A stretch of 64,000 nucleotides of DNA from Citrobacter freundii. GTDB lineage: Bacteria > Pseudomonadota > Gammaproteobacteria > Enterobacterales > Enterobacteriaceae. The DNA is taken from contig NZ_JAALBX010000016.1 in NCBI RefSeq assembly GCF_011077955.1, positions 1 to 64,000 on the forward strand, read 5' to 3'. The position numbers were made by a program, and so were the translations under genes. Shown piece after piece: positions 11,174-20,284 of the stretch. The notes beneath the pieces were generated by a model that did no database searches, was not told the DNA's origin, and was given only the letters and a program-made list of their open reading frames with translations. The stretch's first letter is position 1. The number at the start of each line of letters is the position of its first letter.

Positions 11174-12177
11174 CGAAGTTTAAAGATATCATTGAACTGG
11201 ACAGCCGTAGTATTAAGCGCGCCGACCGGGATACCTTTAATATTTCCTGGGGTATTGACAAAAACTATCAGGTTGGCGCTGCAATATCGATCTCCTCTAT
11301 TCTCGAAAATAACAAGCACTACGATATTGACTTTACCTTTCATATTATTGCCGACTACCTTGATGACGAGTATCTGTCGCTGTTAACGAAATTAGCCGAG
11401 CAGTATAAAACGGTTATTAAGGTCTATCATATCGATTCAGAGCCGTTATCCTCACTTCCTAAAACCAATATATGGCCAGTTTCAATTTATTACCGCTTAC
11501 TCTCTTTTGATTACTTCTCGGAGCGGTTAGATAATTTACTTTATCTGGATGCAGACATCACCTGTAAAGGTTCTTTACTGGAGTTGTCTGAATTAGAATT
11601 TGATGAAGAGGAATATGGCGCTGTAGTCATTGATGTTGAATCAATGCAAGAAAAAAGCGCGACCCGTTTAAATAATCCTGATTTTAAAGGGAATTATTTT
11701 AACTCGGGAGTGATGTATATCAATCTACGTAACTGGTTGCGGTGCAAATTAACCGAGCGATTTTTTGAGTTATTATCAAATGATGAAGTGGTGCGGAACA
11801 TAAAATACCCCGATCAGGATATTTTAAATATTATGTTCCTTCATCATGCAAGAATACTACCTCGTGAGTACAATGCGATTTATTCTTTAAAATCGGAATT
11901 TGAATTTAAAGATAAGCAGTGTTATAAATCGTTTATCAATGATAATACGGTGTTTATTCATTATACGGGCGTTACTAAGCCGTGGCATGACTGGGCAAAT
12001 TATCCATCTTCAATATTCTTCCGTAGAGTATATGAAATTTCTCCCTGGAGGTTGATACCTTATCAATCTGCTGCACGGAAGCATGAGTACAGAGAAAAAT
12101 ATAAACATTTACTTTATCAGAATAAAATAATTAGCGGTATATTTACTGCGATTAAATATAATTTAATGAAAGGTTGA
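11155..12177 (+). CDS. waaJ: LPS core glucosyltransferase WaaJ-like (family GT8)
   Basis: Second GT8 enzyme of the operon, predicted to add glucose II to the growing outer core (alpha-1,2 glucosyltransferase in Salmonella). The DXD motif is DAD at residues 132-134 (LYLDADITCKG). ESMQEKSA, YFNSGVMYINL, YPDQDILN, LPREYNAIYSLKSE and HYTGVTKPWHDW all follow the WaaJ/WaaR pattern. The apparent start is TTG at 11155 (MDFKQL) with AAAGG about 10 bp upstream; no in-frame ATG or GTG lies near. 340 residues. It is clearly diverged from S. Typhimurium WaaJ as I remember it, so the acceptor could differ. Confidence 0.85.
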   Translation: MDFKQLTKFKDIIELDSRSIKRADRDTFNISWGIDKNYQVGAAISISSILENNKHYDIDFTFHIIADYLDDEYLSLLTKLAEQYKTVIKVYHIDSEPLSSLPKTNIWPVSIYYRLLSFDYFSERLDNLLYLDADITCKGSLLELSELEFDEEEYGAVVIDVESMQEKSATRLNNPDFKGNYFNSGVMYINLRNWLRCKLTERFFELLSNDEVVRNIKYPDQDILNIMFLHHARILPREYNAIYSLKSEFEFKDKQCYKSFINDNTVFIHYTGVTKPWHDWANYPSSIFFRRVYEISPWRLIPYQSAARKHEYREKYKHLLYQNKIISGIFTAIKYNLMKG

Positions 12178-12183
12178 TTTTAT

Positions 12184-13326
12184 ATGGTTGATAAAATCAT
12201 ATTTACTGTTACACCTATTTTTTCAATACCTCCACGTGGTGCTGCTGCGGTTGAAACCTGGATGTATCAGGTTGCGCAGCGCACCGCCATTCCCAACCGC
12301 ATCGTTTGTATTAAAAACGAAGGGTATTCGGAGTTCACGCGTATCAATGACAACTCGGAAATCTATCGCATTGGGTTTAGTCGAATTTATAAACGCTTGT
12401 TTCAGAAGTGGACACGGCTGGATCCGCACCCTTATTCTCAACGCATTCTGAATGTCGCTAAAGATTTCCAAATAACGTCTGACAGCGTCATCGTGGTACA
12501 TAACAGCATGAAACTGTATCGCCAAATTCGCGAGCGTGCGCCGTCGTCGAACGTGGTGATACATATGCACAACGCGTTTGAGCCAAAATGGCTGGAACCC
12601 GATGTTAAAATGATTGTGCCCAGCCTCTTTTTAAAAAACTATTATCAATCTTATCTACCGCAGGCAGATATCGCGATTGTTCCGAATGGCATTGATTTAG
12701 AGAGTTATCAGTCTGATTATGAAGCGGTGACTAAGGCCGATCTCAACATTTCAGCCAATGAAAAAGTCATTTTTTATGCGGGGCGTATTGTACCGGATAA
12801 AGGCGTTTTGCTGCTCATGCAGGCTTTTGAAAAACTGCTTGAAAAGCATGACGATATAAAGCTTGTTGTTATTGGCGACTATAACGAAGAAAGTAAAATT
12901 GATGGCGGCGCCTATCAACGCGATGTCAGAGAGATTGCAGAACGCCTGAAAGAAAAATGCATTATGTTAGGGAGTATCCCGCCAGAAAAGATGCATTTTT
13001 ATTATCCTTTGAGTGATGTCGTTGTTATCCCGTCTCAGTTTAAGGAGCCATTTTGTATGGTTGCTATTGAGGCAATGGGCGCGGCGCGGCCCGTTCTTGT
13101 GAGTACACGAGGGGGCATGATTGAATTTGTAAAAGAGAATAGTACGGGCTATCACTTACGTGAACCTATGACCGCCGCCTCCATCGCGCAGGATATCGAA
13201 AACGTACTTAGCAACGAAGCGATAGAAGATATTGCAAAGCAGGGCCAGAATTACGTACACGCCCACTTTAGTTGGGAAGGCGTGACCCAGCGTTTTGAAG
13301 AGGTTATACGGCGCTGGTTTAACTAA
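12184..13326 (+). CDS. waaK: LPS outer core GT4 glycosyltransferase, WaaK-like
   Basis: GT4 transferase for the terminal outer-core sugar, GlcNAc on glucose II if it acts like Salmonella WaaK. The N-terminal half (IIFTVTPIFSIPPRGAAAVETW ... HNSMKLYRQIRER) is strikingly like Salmonella WaaK, whereas the C-terminal donor-binding half (FYAGRIVPDKG, E-x7-E as EPFCMVAIEAM) is more divergent. The nucleotide-sugar donor could therefore be UDP-GlcNAc or UDP-Glc. 380 residues. Six bases separate it from waaJ. Last gene of the + strand core operon, facing waaL across a bidirectional terminator. Confidence 0.85.
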   Translation: MVDKIIFTVTPIFSIPPRGAAAVETWMYQVAQRTAIPNRIVCIKNEGYSEFTRINDNSEIYRIGFSRIYKRLFQKWTRLDPHPYSQRILNVAKDFQITSDSVIVVHNSMKLYRQIRERAPSSNVVIHMHNAFEPKWLEPDVKMIVPSLFLKNYYQSYLPQADIAIVPNGIDLESYQSDYEAVTKADLNISANEKVIFYAGRIVPDKGVLLLMQAFEKLLEKHDDIKLVVIGDYNEESKIDGGAYQRDVREIAERLKEKCIMLGSIPPEKMHFYYPLSDVVVIPSQFKEPFCMVAIEAMGAARPVLVSTRGGMIEFVKENSTGYHLREPMTAASIAQDIENVLSNEAIEDIAKQGQNYVHAHFSWEGVTQRFEEVIRRWFN

Positions 13327-13337
13327 GCATGCGTTAT

Positions 13338-13366
13338 AAAAAAGGCTACGTTATGTAGCCTTTTTT
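13338..13366. terminator. Bidirectional terminator between waaK and waaL
   Basis: AAAAAAGGCTAC / GTAGCCTTTTTT stem with a five-base loop. The A and T runs make it functional on both strands, ending the converging waaQ-K and hldD-waaL transcripts. Confidence 0.9.
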
Positions 13367-13375
13367 ATTGGTGGA

Positions 13376-14590
13376 TTAGCTTTGTTTATTTCTCATGGCT
13401 ATCAAGAAGCCTGCGTAGATGCCTAATAAATCCAGCTCAATTTGTTCAACATTTCCGCGAATAATAAAGTAACCAATCAGCGAAAGAAGAATGATCATCC
13501 AGGCATTATAAGGAGAAGCATATTCCCCCTTAAAAGCATTGGACACGCACTCTTTAATCATCGCTGCATAGACCAATAACAGGCTTGCCAGCCCCAGCAG
13601 GCCTGTGCCGAACCAAACAAATAGCGCCAGATTATGTGGCCCGATTGATTCACGGAAGGTCCAGTTAGGGTAATCTACGACACGTTTGTTATAGACATCT
13701 TTATACGCCTCATTACCAAAACCATATCCTTTTAACGGATTTTCAAGGATAAGGTCAAAGGCGCTTCCCTGGGTTCCATTTGTATAGCGATAGGAACTGT
13801 CGGTCTGCTGAAGTTTGGTAGTCAAATTGGCAGACATATCTTTATGAGAGATTATCGCTGTGAAGGCTATTGCACCAATGATGATGCCCGCCAGCATTAA
13901 CTTCCATTGCTTATACAAAAGCGCCCAGGCAAAGCTTACAAGAAGTACTGAAAGCCAGGCGCCGCGAGACAAAGTGCCTAAAATGAGAAACAGATAGATC
14001 GCACTCATTACGATGAACGCAATGCGATACTTTGTTTCTCTTAGAAACCAGAGATTTAACAGTGCAGGGAAAAGAAAAACCATGGAGTCAGAAATACCAC
14101 GGTGACTGTAGTCCGAAAAAGGCATGATGCCCTTCCGGTAGTCTTGATAATAATAAAAAAGTTCTGATAAACACCGTAGACTCAGCGAGGTCAAAAATGA
14201 AAGAAAGACAAGCCGGCAAATAAATTGCTTACTCTCATTTTTTAACAATACGGGGATCGTGAGGGTACAGATCAAAACATTCTCGACGATTGAGCGGTTT
14301 ATTTCTTTCAAACTCGCTTTTAAGTCAGGCGTATGAAGTAAAGAGATAAATACAGCTACTATGAGCAGTGCAATGCTGCCAAAAATGAAATTTTTAAATA
14401 ACGGAATATAACTGCGTGGCTGTTTACAAACATACACTAATGACGTTATTGTCATTAAAATGACAAGCAGATGTTTATACCGCGTAATGTCATTTAAAAA
14501 ATAGGTTGCGATAAACAGGAATACCAGCGTTCTGTTTAAGCTTTGCGTCCAGTTTTTTTTCTCGTTGGAAAAAAACAATGTCGGGCCCAT
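13376..14590 (-). CDS. waaL: O-antigen ligase
   Basis: Polytopic inner membrane protein that transfers undecaprenyl-linked O antigen to completed lipid A-core on the periplasmic face. About 10-12 hydrophobic segments are evident. The catalytic periplasmic loop holds LGTLSRGAW (Arg about 209) and SIGPHN...G(x2)G with His about 319, matching the HN-x9-G-x2-G pattern of WaaL ligases. 404 residues, as in S. Typhimurium. The sequence is rather diverged, usual for a protein that must match its own core acceptor. Last gene of hldD-waaF-waaC-waaL. Confidence 0.93.
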   Translation of the reverse strand: MGPTLFFSNEKKNWTQSLNRTLVFLFIATYFLNDITRYKHLLVILMTITSLVYVCKQPRSYIPLFKNFIFGSIALLIVAVFISLLHTPDLKASLKEINRSIVENVLICTLTIPVLLKNESKQFICRLVFLSFLTSLSLRCLSELFYYYQDYRKGIMPFSDYSHRGISDSMVFLFPALLNLWFLRETKYRIAFIVMSAIYLFLILGTLSRGAWLSVLLVSFAWALLYKQWKLMLAGIIIGAIAFTAIISHKDMSANLTTKLQQTDSSYRYTNGTQGSAFDLILENPLKGYGFGNEAYKDVYNKRVVDYPNWTFRESIGPHNLALFVWFGTGLLGLASLLLVYAAMIKECVSNAFKGEYASPYNAWMIILLSLIGYFIIRGNVEQIELDLLGIYAGFLIAMRNKQS

Positions 14591-14604
14591 CTTCTCTCCA
14601 GTAT

Positions 14605-15582
14605 CTACTGATAATTTTTTATAATTTCACTGTTTAACTGCTCAAATACAGCAGATGCGGACAAATCTGTAAGGCTATTACTCACAGAACGACACGCTAC
14701 CTGGTTCTTCCCATACCCGCCAATTAACCCCGGATCCGTTGGGCCATATAATGTCATATTGGGGCGGTCGAGCGCGGCGGTGAGGTGACTGAGGCCGGTG
14801 TCGACTGAAACCACAAAGCTGGCGCCAGCAAGGATGCGAGCAATCTCTTCAAGACTCATACGCGGCAACACATCAACGTATTCAAAACCTTCCGCAATCC
14901 TTTTCGCCCGTTCGCCTTCATGTGGCGCTCCCCACGGCAACTTAATCCGTATTCCTGTCTGGCCCAGCAACGTGATTAACTCTCGCCAGTGGGTTTCCGG
15001 CCAGTGCTTATCATCACGGGTGGTGGCGTGCAAAAATACCGCGTATGGCGCAGCGCTGGCATTCGGATTGTTCAGGAAATGTTGCGCAATGGCGTAATCA
15101 CCCTGAGCCGCGGGTTTTTTATAACCCAGACTCAGAGCGAACAGTTCACGGGTACGCTCTACGGCATGCTGTTGTTTACTAATATGATGGCGACGCTGGT
15201 AAAACAGGCTCGCTACGGGTTCACGAGCACTTTGCCAGTCCATTCCATGCTTAACGCCATGCGCCAGCCGCGTGACCAGCGCCGCGCTTTTTACCAGACC
15301 CTGGGCATCTATAATCGCATCATAGTTTTTTGCCTCAATGGCTTCGCGAAAGGCTCTGCGCTCGGCTTTAATCGGCGCTGAAAACCAGGCTTTTCGCCAG
15401 CGTCGTATCGCCACCGGGATCACGCGATCAACGGCTTCATGCCAGGAAGGAATTTGCGCAAATCCTTCTTCCACCACCCAGTCAAAACGGATGCCTGGAA
15501 TGTTGTGCTGTGCATCCGTTAGCGCAGGCAGCGTATGGAGAACATCACCCATTGAGGATGTTTTGACGATCAAAACCCGCAT
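14605..15582 (-). CDS. waaC: LPS heptosyltransferase I
   Basis: Transfers the first L-glycero-D-manno-heptose from ADP-heptose to Kdo. GT9 family: the N-terminus MRVLIVKTSSMGDVLHTLPA carries the conserved Asp13 (GDVLH), and the donor site SVDTGLSHLTAALDRPNMTLYGPTDP region lies near residue 260. Two residues of the acceptor pocket (RRWRKAW) are recognisable. The C-terminus (ACRSVSNSL...) is somewhat longer and unlike E. coli; total 325 residues. It ends 14 bp before the waaL start and begins 3 bp after the waaF stop. Confidence 0.96.
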   Translation of the reverse strand: MRVLIVKTSSMGDVLHTLPALTDAQHNIPGIRFDWVVEEGFAQIPSWHEAVDRVIPVAIRRWRKAWFSAPIKAERRAFREAIEAKNYDAIIDAQGLVKSAALVTRLAHGVKHGMDWQSAREPVASLFYQRRHHISKQQHAVERTRELFALSLGYKKPAAQGDYAIAQHFLNNPNASAAPYAVFLHATTRDDKHWPETHWRELITLLGQTGIRIKLPWGAPHEGERAKRIAEGFEYVDVLPRMSLEEIARILAGASFVVSVDTGLSHLTAALDRPNMTLYGPTDPGLIGGYGKNQVACRSVSNSLTDLSASAVFEQLNSEIIKNYQ

Positions 15583-15585
15583 TCG

Positions 15586-16632
15586 TCAGGCTTCCTCTTC
15601 TAATAACAGGCTGTTGAGTTCATCAAGCACGTGCTGCGGCGTAATATCGATGAGACTTTGATGGTAACCTTCAGCCGCCTCGCCTTTGCGCACCTTGTGA
15701 TAACCGGTAATCAAGCGTATGACGCGGGCTTTATGCGATAGCGGCGGGGTGAAGTCGGGGCTACTCGGGCCATACAGCGCCACCAGCGGCCGGTTTAAAG
15801 CGGCTGCGACGTGCATCAGGCCGGAATCATTGGAAACCACGGCTTTACAGGCGGCAATAAGAATAACGGCCTGTTCGAGCTGTGTTTCTCCTGCCAGGTT
15901 ACGACACCATGCCTGTTGCTCGGTATTTAGCGTAGCCAGTATTTCATTGCCCGCCTCATGGTCTTTCGCAGAACCAAACAGCACTATCTGATAGCCTTCA
16001 TCGATAAGCTGTTTTGCCAGCTCCGCATAATGATAATGCGGCCAGCGTTTCGCCGGGCCGAATTCCGCACCAGGGCAGAAGCCGATCAGGGGACGTTCAG
16101 AAGAAAGCGAAAACGCCTTGCAGGTTTGGGACTTCTCGCTTTCACTCACCTGAAGCTGCGGCCACAATAGTGGTTGCGGCAGGTCTTTCGCTGAACGCAT
16201 CACGCCCTTGTCGTAAGCCAGCGCCACATAGCGTTCCACCATTAAAGGCCAGGCTTCTTTATCAAGGACTCGCGCGTCATTGAGCAGGCCGTAGCGCATC
16301 TCGCCACGCCAGCCAGTGCGATGTGGGATGCCGGCAAAGAAAGGTACAAGGGCGGATTTAAACGAGTTGGGCAGCACATAAGCGCGGTCATATCGTTTTT
16401 CACGCAGGCTTTGCCCTAGCTTGCGTCGTGCGCCAATTTCTAACGCGCCATGACCAAGCGGCATCGGAATAGCGTCGTTGACTTCTGGCATACGAGACAA
16501 TAAAGGACGGCACCACGCGGGTGCCATCACGTCGATGACCGCCTGCGGATAGCGCGCCTTAAGTGTGCGATAGAGACTTTGCGACATCATCATGTCGCCC
16601 ACCCATGACGGGCCGATCACCAGTATTTTCAT
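15586..16632 (-). CDS. waaF: LPS heptosyltransferase II
   Basis: Adds the second heptose to heptose I from ADP-heptose. GT9 family with N-terminal MKILVIGPSWVGDMMMSQSL, substrate-pocket FCPGAEFGPAKRWP near residue 185, and VVSNDSGLMHVAAALNRPLVALYGPSSP near residue 260. 348 residues as in E. coli. It lies between hldD (9 bp upstream) and waaC (3 bp downstream) in the conserved hldD-waaFCL operon. Confidence 0.97.
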   Translation of the reverse strand: MKILVIGPSWVGDMMMSQSLYRTLKARYPQAVIDVMAPAWCRPLLSRMPEVNDAIPMPLGHGALEIGARRKLGQSLREKRYDRAYVLPNSFKSALVPFFAGIPHRTGWRGEMRYGLLNDARVLDKEAWPLMVERYVALAYDKGVMRSAKDLPQPLLWPQLQVSESEKSQTCKAFSLSSERPLIGFCPGAEFGPAKRWPHYHYAELAKQLIDEGYQIVLFGSAKDHEAGNEILATLNTEQQAWCRNLAGETQLEQAVILIAACKAVVSNDSGLMHVAAALNRPLVALYGPSSPDFTPPLSHKARVIRLITGYHKVRKGEAAEGYHQSLIDITPQHVLDELNSLLLEEEA

Positions 16633-16641
16633 GCTGAGTTC

Positions 16642-17574
16642 TTACGCGTCGCGGTTCAGCCAGGCCATATATTCTGTTACGCCTTCAGCAACGGTCTTAA
16701 ACGGCTTGTCATAGCCCGCCGCACGTAGGTTCGTTAAATCGGCCTGAGTGAATGCCTGATAGCGACCTTTGAGTTTTTCCGGGAAGGGAATGTATTCAAT
16801 TTCGCCTTGTTTATGCCAAGCAAGCGTAGCATCCGCGACCGCCTGGAAGGACTCTGCACGGCCCGTACCCAGGTTAAAAATGCCGGATACGCCATTCTCC
16901 CAGAACCACAGATTCACAGCGGCAACATCGCCAACATACACGAAGTCACGTTTAAAGTTTTCGCTGCCTTCAAAGAGCTTCGGTTTCTCACCGTTGTTAA
17001 GCTGGGTATTAAGATGGAAGGCGACGCTCGCCATGCTGCCTTTATGGCCTTCACGCGGTCCGTAAACATTGAAGTAGCGGAACCCCACAATCTGCGAATT
17101 TGCTTCTGGCAAAATTTGACGCACATATTCATCAAACAAAAACTTAGAGTAGCCGTAGACGTTCAACGGTTTTTCAAATTCACGCGATTCTTTAAAGTCA
17201 GAGGTACGGCCGCCATAGGTCGCAGCGGAAGAGGCGTACAGGAAGGGGATTTCACGCTCCAGGCAGTAGTGCAGCAACTCTTTGGAATATTGATAGTTAT
17301 TATCCATCATATATTTGCCATCCCACTCGGTGGTGGAAGAGCAGGCGCCTTCGTGGAAAACCGCTTCAATATCGCCAAAATCTTCGCCAGCCATAATCTG
17401 GATCAGGAAATCTTCCTTATCCATATAGTCAGCGATATTGAGATCCACCAGGTTCACGAACTTGGTGCCGTCCTTCAGGTTGTCCACCACCAGAATATCG
17501 GTGATGCCTTTATCATTCAGGGACTTAACGATATTGCTGCCAATAAAGCCCGCGCCGCCGGTAACGATGATCAT
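16642..17574 (-). CDS. hldD: ADP-L-glycero-D-manno-heptose 6-epimerase
   Basis: Converts ADP-D-glycero-D-manno-heptose to the L,D form used by WaaC, WaaF and WaaQ. Short-chain dehydrogenase fold with N-terminal NADP-binding GGAGFIGSN and catalytic Tyr140/Lys144 (YGYSK). 310 residues as in E. coli. First gene of the - strand core operon, divergent from htrL. In E. coli this operon has a heat-shock promoter; I could not pick out a convincing one here. Confidence 0.97.
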   Translation of the reverse strand: MIIVTGGAGFIGSNIVKSLNDKGITDILVVDNLKDGTKFVNLVDLNIADYMDKEDFLIQIMAGEDFGDIEAVFHEGACSSTTEWDGKYMMDNNYQYSKELLHYCLEREIPFLYASSAATYGGRTSDFKESREFEKPLNVYGYSKFLFDEYVRQILPEANSQIVGFRYFNVYGPREGHKGSMASVAFHLNTQLNNGEKPKLFEGSENFKRDFVYVGDVAAVNLWFWENGVSGIFNLGTGRAESFQAVADATLAWHKQGEIEYIPFPEKLKGRYQAFTQADLTNLRAAGYDKPFKTVAEGVTEYMAWLNRDA

Positions 17575-17884
17575 AACTGTAACCTTCGAATTATGGAGTC
17601 AGAGACAATCTCAGACACGAATGTGTGTAATCATACCATCACATTGACATCCCTTCAGCCATTTACAGACTCATGGAAGGCGACTTTGTAAGTGGTTTAT
17701 ATAGGGTTTACCTGTCATTGTGTTACTTCCTATTCATATTTAACCTTGGCCGTTTTTATTATTTATATAAGAAAACATTTAGTTTACTGCGTTAAATATT
17801 GATAACGCCGTCAAGAATACTTTATGTACAAACGGCGCGGGCGTATGGTATAGTAAATTTTTTAAATTAACGGTTCTTCATTTT
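17575..17884. other. Divergent intergenic region hldD / htrL
   Basis: 310 bp, increasingly AT-rich toward htrL. It should contain the promoters of hldD and htrL. Several AT-rich -10-like hexamers occur (for example in TATGGTATAGTAAATT just before htrL), but I cannot assign them with confidence. No ORF or RNA gene is seen. Confidence 0.4.
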
Positions 17885-18742
17885 ATGAAATCATCTACCA
17901 CAATTGTTACAGCATATTTTGATATTGGTAGAGGGGAGTGGACAGCAAATAAAGGCTTTCGAGAAAAGCTCGCGCGCTCAGCGGACGTTTATTTAGATTA
18001 TTTCAAACGTCTTGCTGCGTTAGAAAATGATATGATTATTTTCACTTCACCCGATCTCAAAGAAAGAATCGAAGCCATTCGTGAAGGAAAACCAACCACC
18101 GTCATCACGCTTGATATTAAGAAAAAATTTAGGCACATCCGAAGCCGGATCGAAAAAATTCAAAAAGACAGCAATTTCACAAAGAAATTAGCTGAGCATC
18201 AGTTAAAAAACCCTGAATATTGGTCGCCAGATTATGTGCTGGTGTGTAACTTAAAAACCTATTTTGTCAATAAAGCTATCAATTCCGGGCTCGTCAATAC
18301 AGCGAGAGTGGCATGGATTGATTTTGGCTATTGCCGCACACCCACTGTTACTCGTCATCTTAAGGTGTGGGACTACCCTTTTAACACAAATAAAATGCAT
18401 TTTTTTACTATAAAGAAAGGGCTTAACGTTACGTCTTTGCAACAGGCCTTCGATTTTATGACGGGCAACCATGTCTATATCATTGGTGGGGCTATTGTTG
18501 GAACGACACAGAAATGGCAAGAGTTTTATCGTTTAGTTTTAGAAAGCCAAAAAATCACGCTCGAAAATAATATTGTTGATGACGATCAGGGTATATTTGT
18601 TATGTGTTATTACATGAAGCCTGAGCTATTTTCGCTTAATTATTTAGGGCGAGGAAAGTGGTTTGATCTCTTCCGTTGCTTTAAAAATAGTGTCTTCAAA
18701 GCCAAACTTCAGTCCCTGCGGATCCTGTTAACCCGCAAGTAA
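17885..18742 (+). CDS. htrL: HtrL/YibB family protein
   Basis: Member of the HtrL/YibB family, small uncharacterised proteins found beside LPS core genes; the E. coli gene sits at exactly this place, divergent from hldD. The 285 residues start MKSSTTIVTAYFDIGRGEW and include YWSPDYVLVCNLKTYF, VAWIDFGY and NNIVDDDQGIFVMCYY, all conserved with E. coli HtrL. The WIDFGY and DDDQG motifs suggest a glycosyltransferase-like fold; that is inference. Base composition is AT-rich like the waa genes. Downstream lies a decayed glycosyltransferase on the other strand. Confidence 0.92.
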   Translation: MKSSTTIVTAYFDIGRGEWTANKGFREKLARSADVYLDYFKRLAALENDMIIFTSPDLKERIEAIREGKPTTVITLDIKKKFRHIRSRIEKIQKDSNFTKKLAEHQLKNPEYWSPDYVLVCNLKTYFVNKAINSGLVNTARVAWIDFGYCRTPTVTRHLKVWDYPFNTNKMHFFTIKKGLNVTSLQQAFDFMTGNHVYIIGGAIVGTTQKWQEFYRLVLESQKITLENNIVDDDQGIFVMCYYMKPELFSLNYLGRGKWFDLFRCFKNSVFKAKLQSLRILLTRK

Positions 18743-18932
18743 TCACATACTGGTCTGGGGGCTTGTTTGAGCGTCGGGCATGATTAACATCATGCCTTTG
18801 TTAGCATCTTTTTTAATGAATGCGCGTACATTAGTTATCTGAATTATTTAAAAAATTTATTTTTCAACTGTATCGGGGAATGATGCTCTCCCGGTGATAC
18901 GTATCAACTACTGCCCCCGTCATTTCATCTGG

Positions 18933-19913
18933 TTACGATAACGTTGAAAGCGTCGTTTTATACATCCACTTCACAAAGAAACAGAAATCGCTACCAGTAC
19001 GGATACCTTTAGCGAGCACTAGCGGACTAACGGCTTCATCGAATTGTTGGCTAGCGTTCCACTTTTTTCTTTACCAGGCCCAGGAACTGTCGGGATTCAC
19101 GCAGGGCGTGCGCAGATAATTCGCTGAAGATATCTCTGTATGCGCGTTCGATGACAGGGCTTATCACAGCCACATAGCGTAATGCGCGACGCTCGAAGTA
19201 ATCACTTTGGCGGGTGATGGATGCGGTATAAAAATAATTATTGCAGCAGGACAAATGTATTGTTCAGGAAATGTCTTTATGGCTGTAGCCTGTCCGAAAT
19301 CTGAAATTATGATGTTTCACATCATTCGATTCATCAAATTTTTGCCAAAAATAATGCGGCCATTCTGATTTTTCATGTATGCGTTTATCCATTAATTTCC
19401 GGTAATGGGTTTAATATAAATCTGATTTGTATGAAGGGAACCGGCGTGCCCTTGCCATCTACCCGGATGCAGTCACCATTGAATACGGTAATATCGTAGT
19501 CGCCCTGGCGGGAAATATGGATTCGTTTGTAGATAAAATTGTCAGAGATTTCATCATCATCACGAAAATAATTCAATCACCACGACGCATGGTTAGCGCC
19601 AGATTTCGGGCCGCGTAGATGTCTTTATTTGCCAGCTCGACCAGTATGATCCTGTCATCCCTGATGCGGTTAATCACGGAAATGGTTTGGCCTGTGGACC
19701 TGTCATTAACACTGTTTAATTCAACGTTGATCCGATTTTCTTTAAGCCGTGAAGCGACCAGCGATGGCAACGTTTTTTCTGCATGGTAAACAGGGATGGT
19801 AATACTGACATTGCTGTTTTTATTGCTACCTTTACTTTTGATGCGCTCAAGTCTGTAAAATAATGCTCAACGTTTAATAAAAATTGGCTCGTGATATTAC
19901 AAGACTTATTCAT
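18933..19913 (-). pseudogene. Decayed family 2 glycosyltransferase (WaaH-like)
   Basis: Read from 19913 to 18933 on the - strand, the three frames together give a GT2 protein of about 325 codons. Recognisable parts in order are VSITIPVYHAEKTLPSLVAS, VNDRS(T), DRIILVELANKDIYAARNLAL, a DDDE box, YDITVFNGDCIRVDGKG, EWPHYFWQKFDE, SHKDIS*TIHLS (compare HHQDIIWTTEF in WaaH), and a basic tail GIRTGSDFCFFVKWMYKT. Breaks: a frame change near the start, TGA for Trp after RRGD (near 19573), a 1-base loss before DDDE (near 19560), a frame change near 19430, TAA near 19410, TGA for Trp near 19275, and a slip in an A6 run near 19065. It was probably a core- or polysaccharide-modifying transferase; its substrate cannot be known. 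Confidence 0.8.
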
Positions 19914-20284
19914 TACCAGTAGTAACCAAAGGTACGGGATGCCTGTTCAGGCAACCCACAACGCGTTCATTTTAGCCAGAAGAGGTTTGCGCAAAATAAG
20001 AACATTCCCGAGCGTCCGCTCTGCGTCAAATCTGTGAGCATCACACTTATTGCGTCCCCTATTGAAAATGGTAGTTAAGCCCATGCGTACATCGCCAGTA
20101 TTCTTGGATGTAATATCCCTGCTTACATTGCGGCTATAAGTGGGTGGCAAAGTGGTTTTGATAAGGGCTACGCTTCTCGTGGAGTAAATTTGTGGTTTGC
20201 ATCGAAACGCTGATACTTCATCTCGTATATGCTTGTGGGCTTGGGTTAATATGTGCCGAAACTTGCTCAGTCTGGAGAATTGCA
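19914..20284. other. Non-coding stretch upstream of kbl
   Basis: 371 bp between the glycosyltransferase pseudogene and kbl. Frames on both strands are short or lack recognisable content and ribosome binding sites, so I see no gene. It must carry the kbl-tdh promoter; in E. coli this operon is controlled by Lrp and leucine, but I cannot place an Lrp site with confidence. It may include more remains of the decayed locus. Confidence 0.4.

Noticed and set aside
16807-17691. 294-codon open frame on the + strand
   Set aside because: Antisense shadow of hldD extending into its promoter; no family resemblance.
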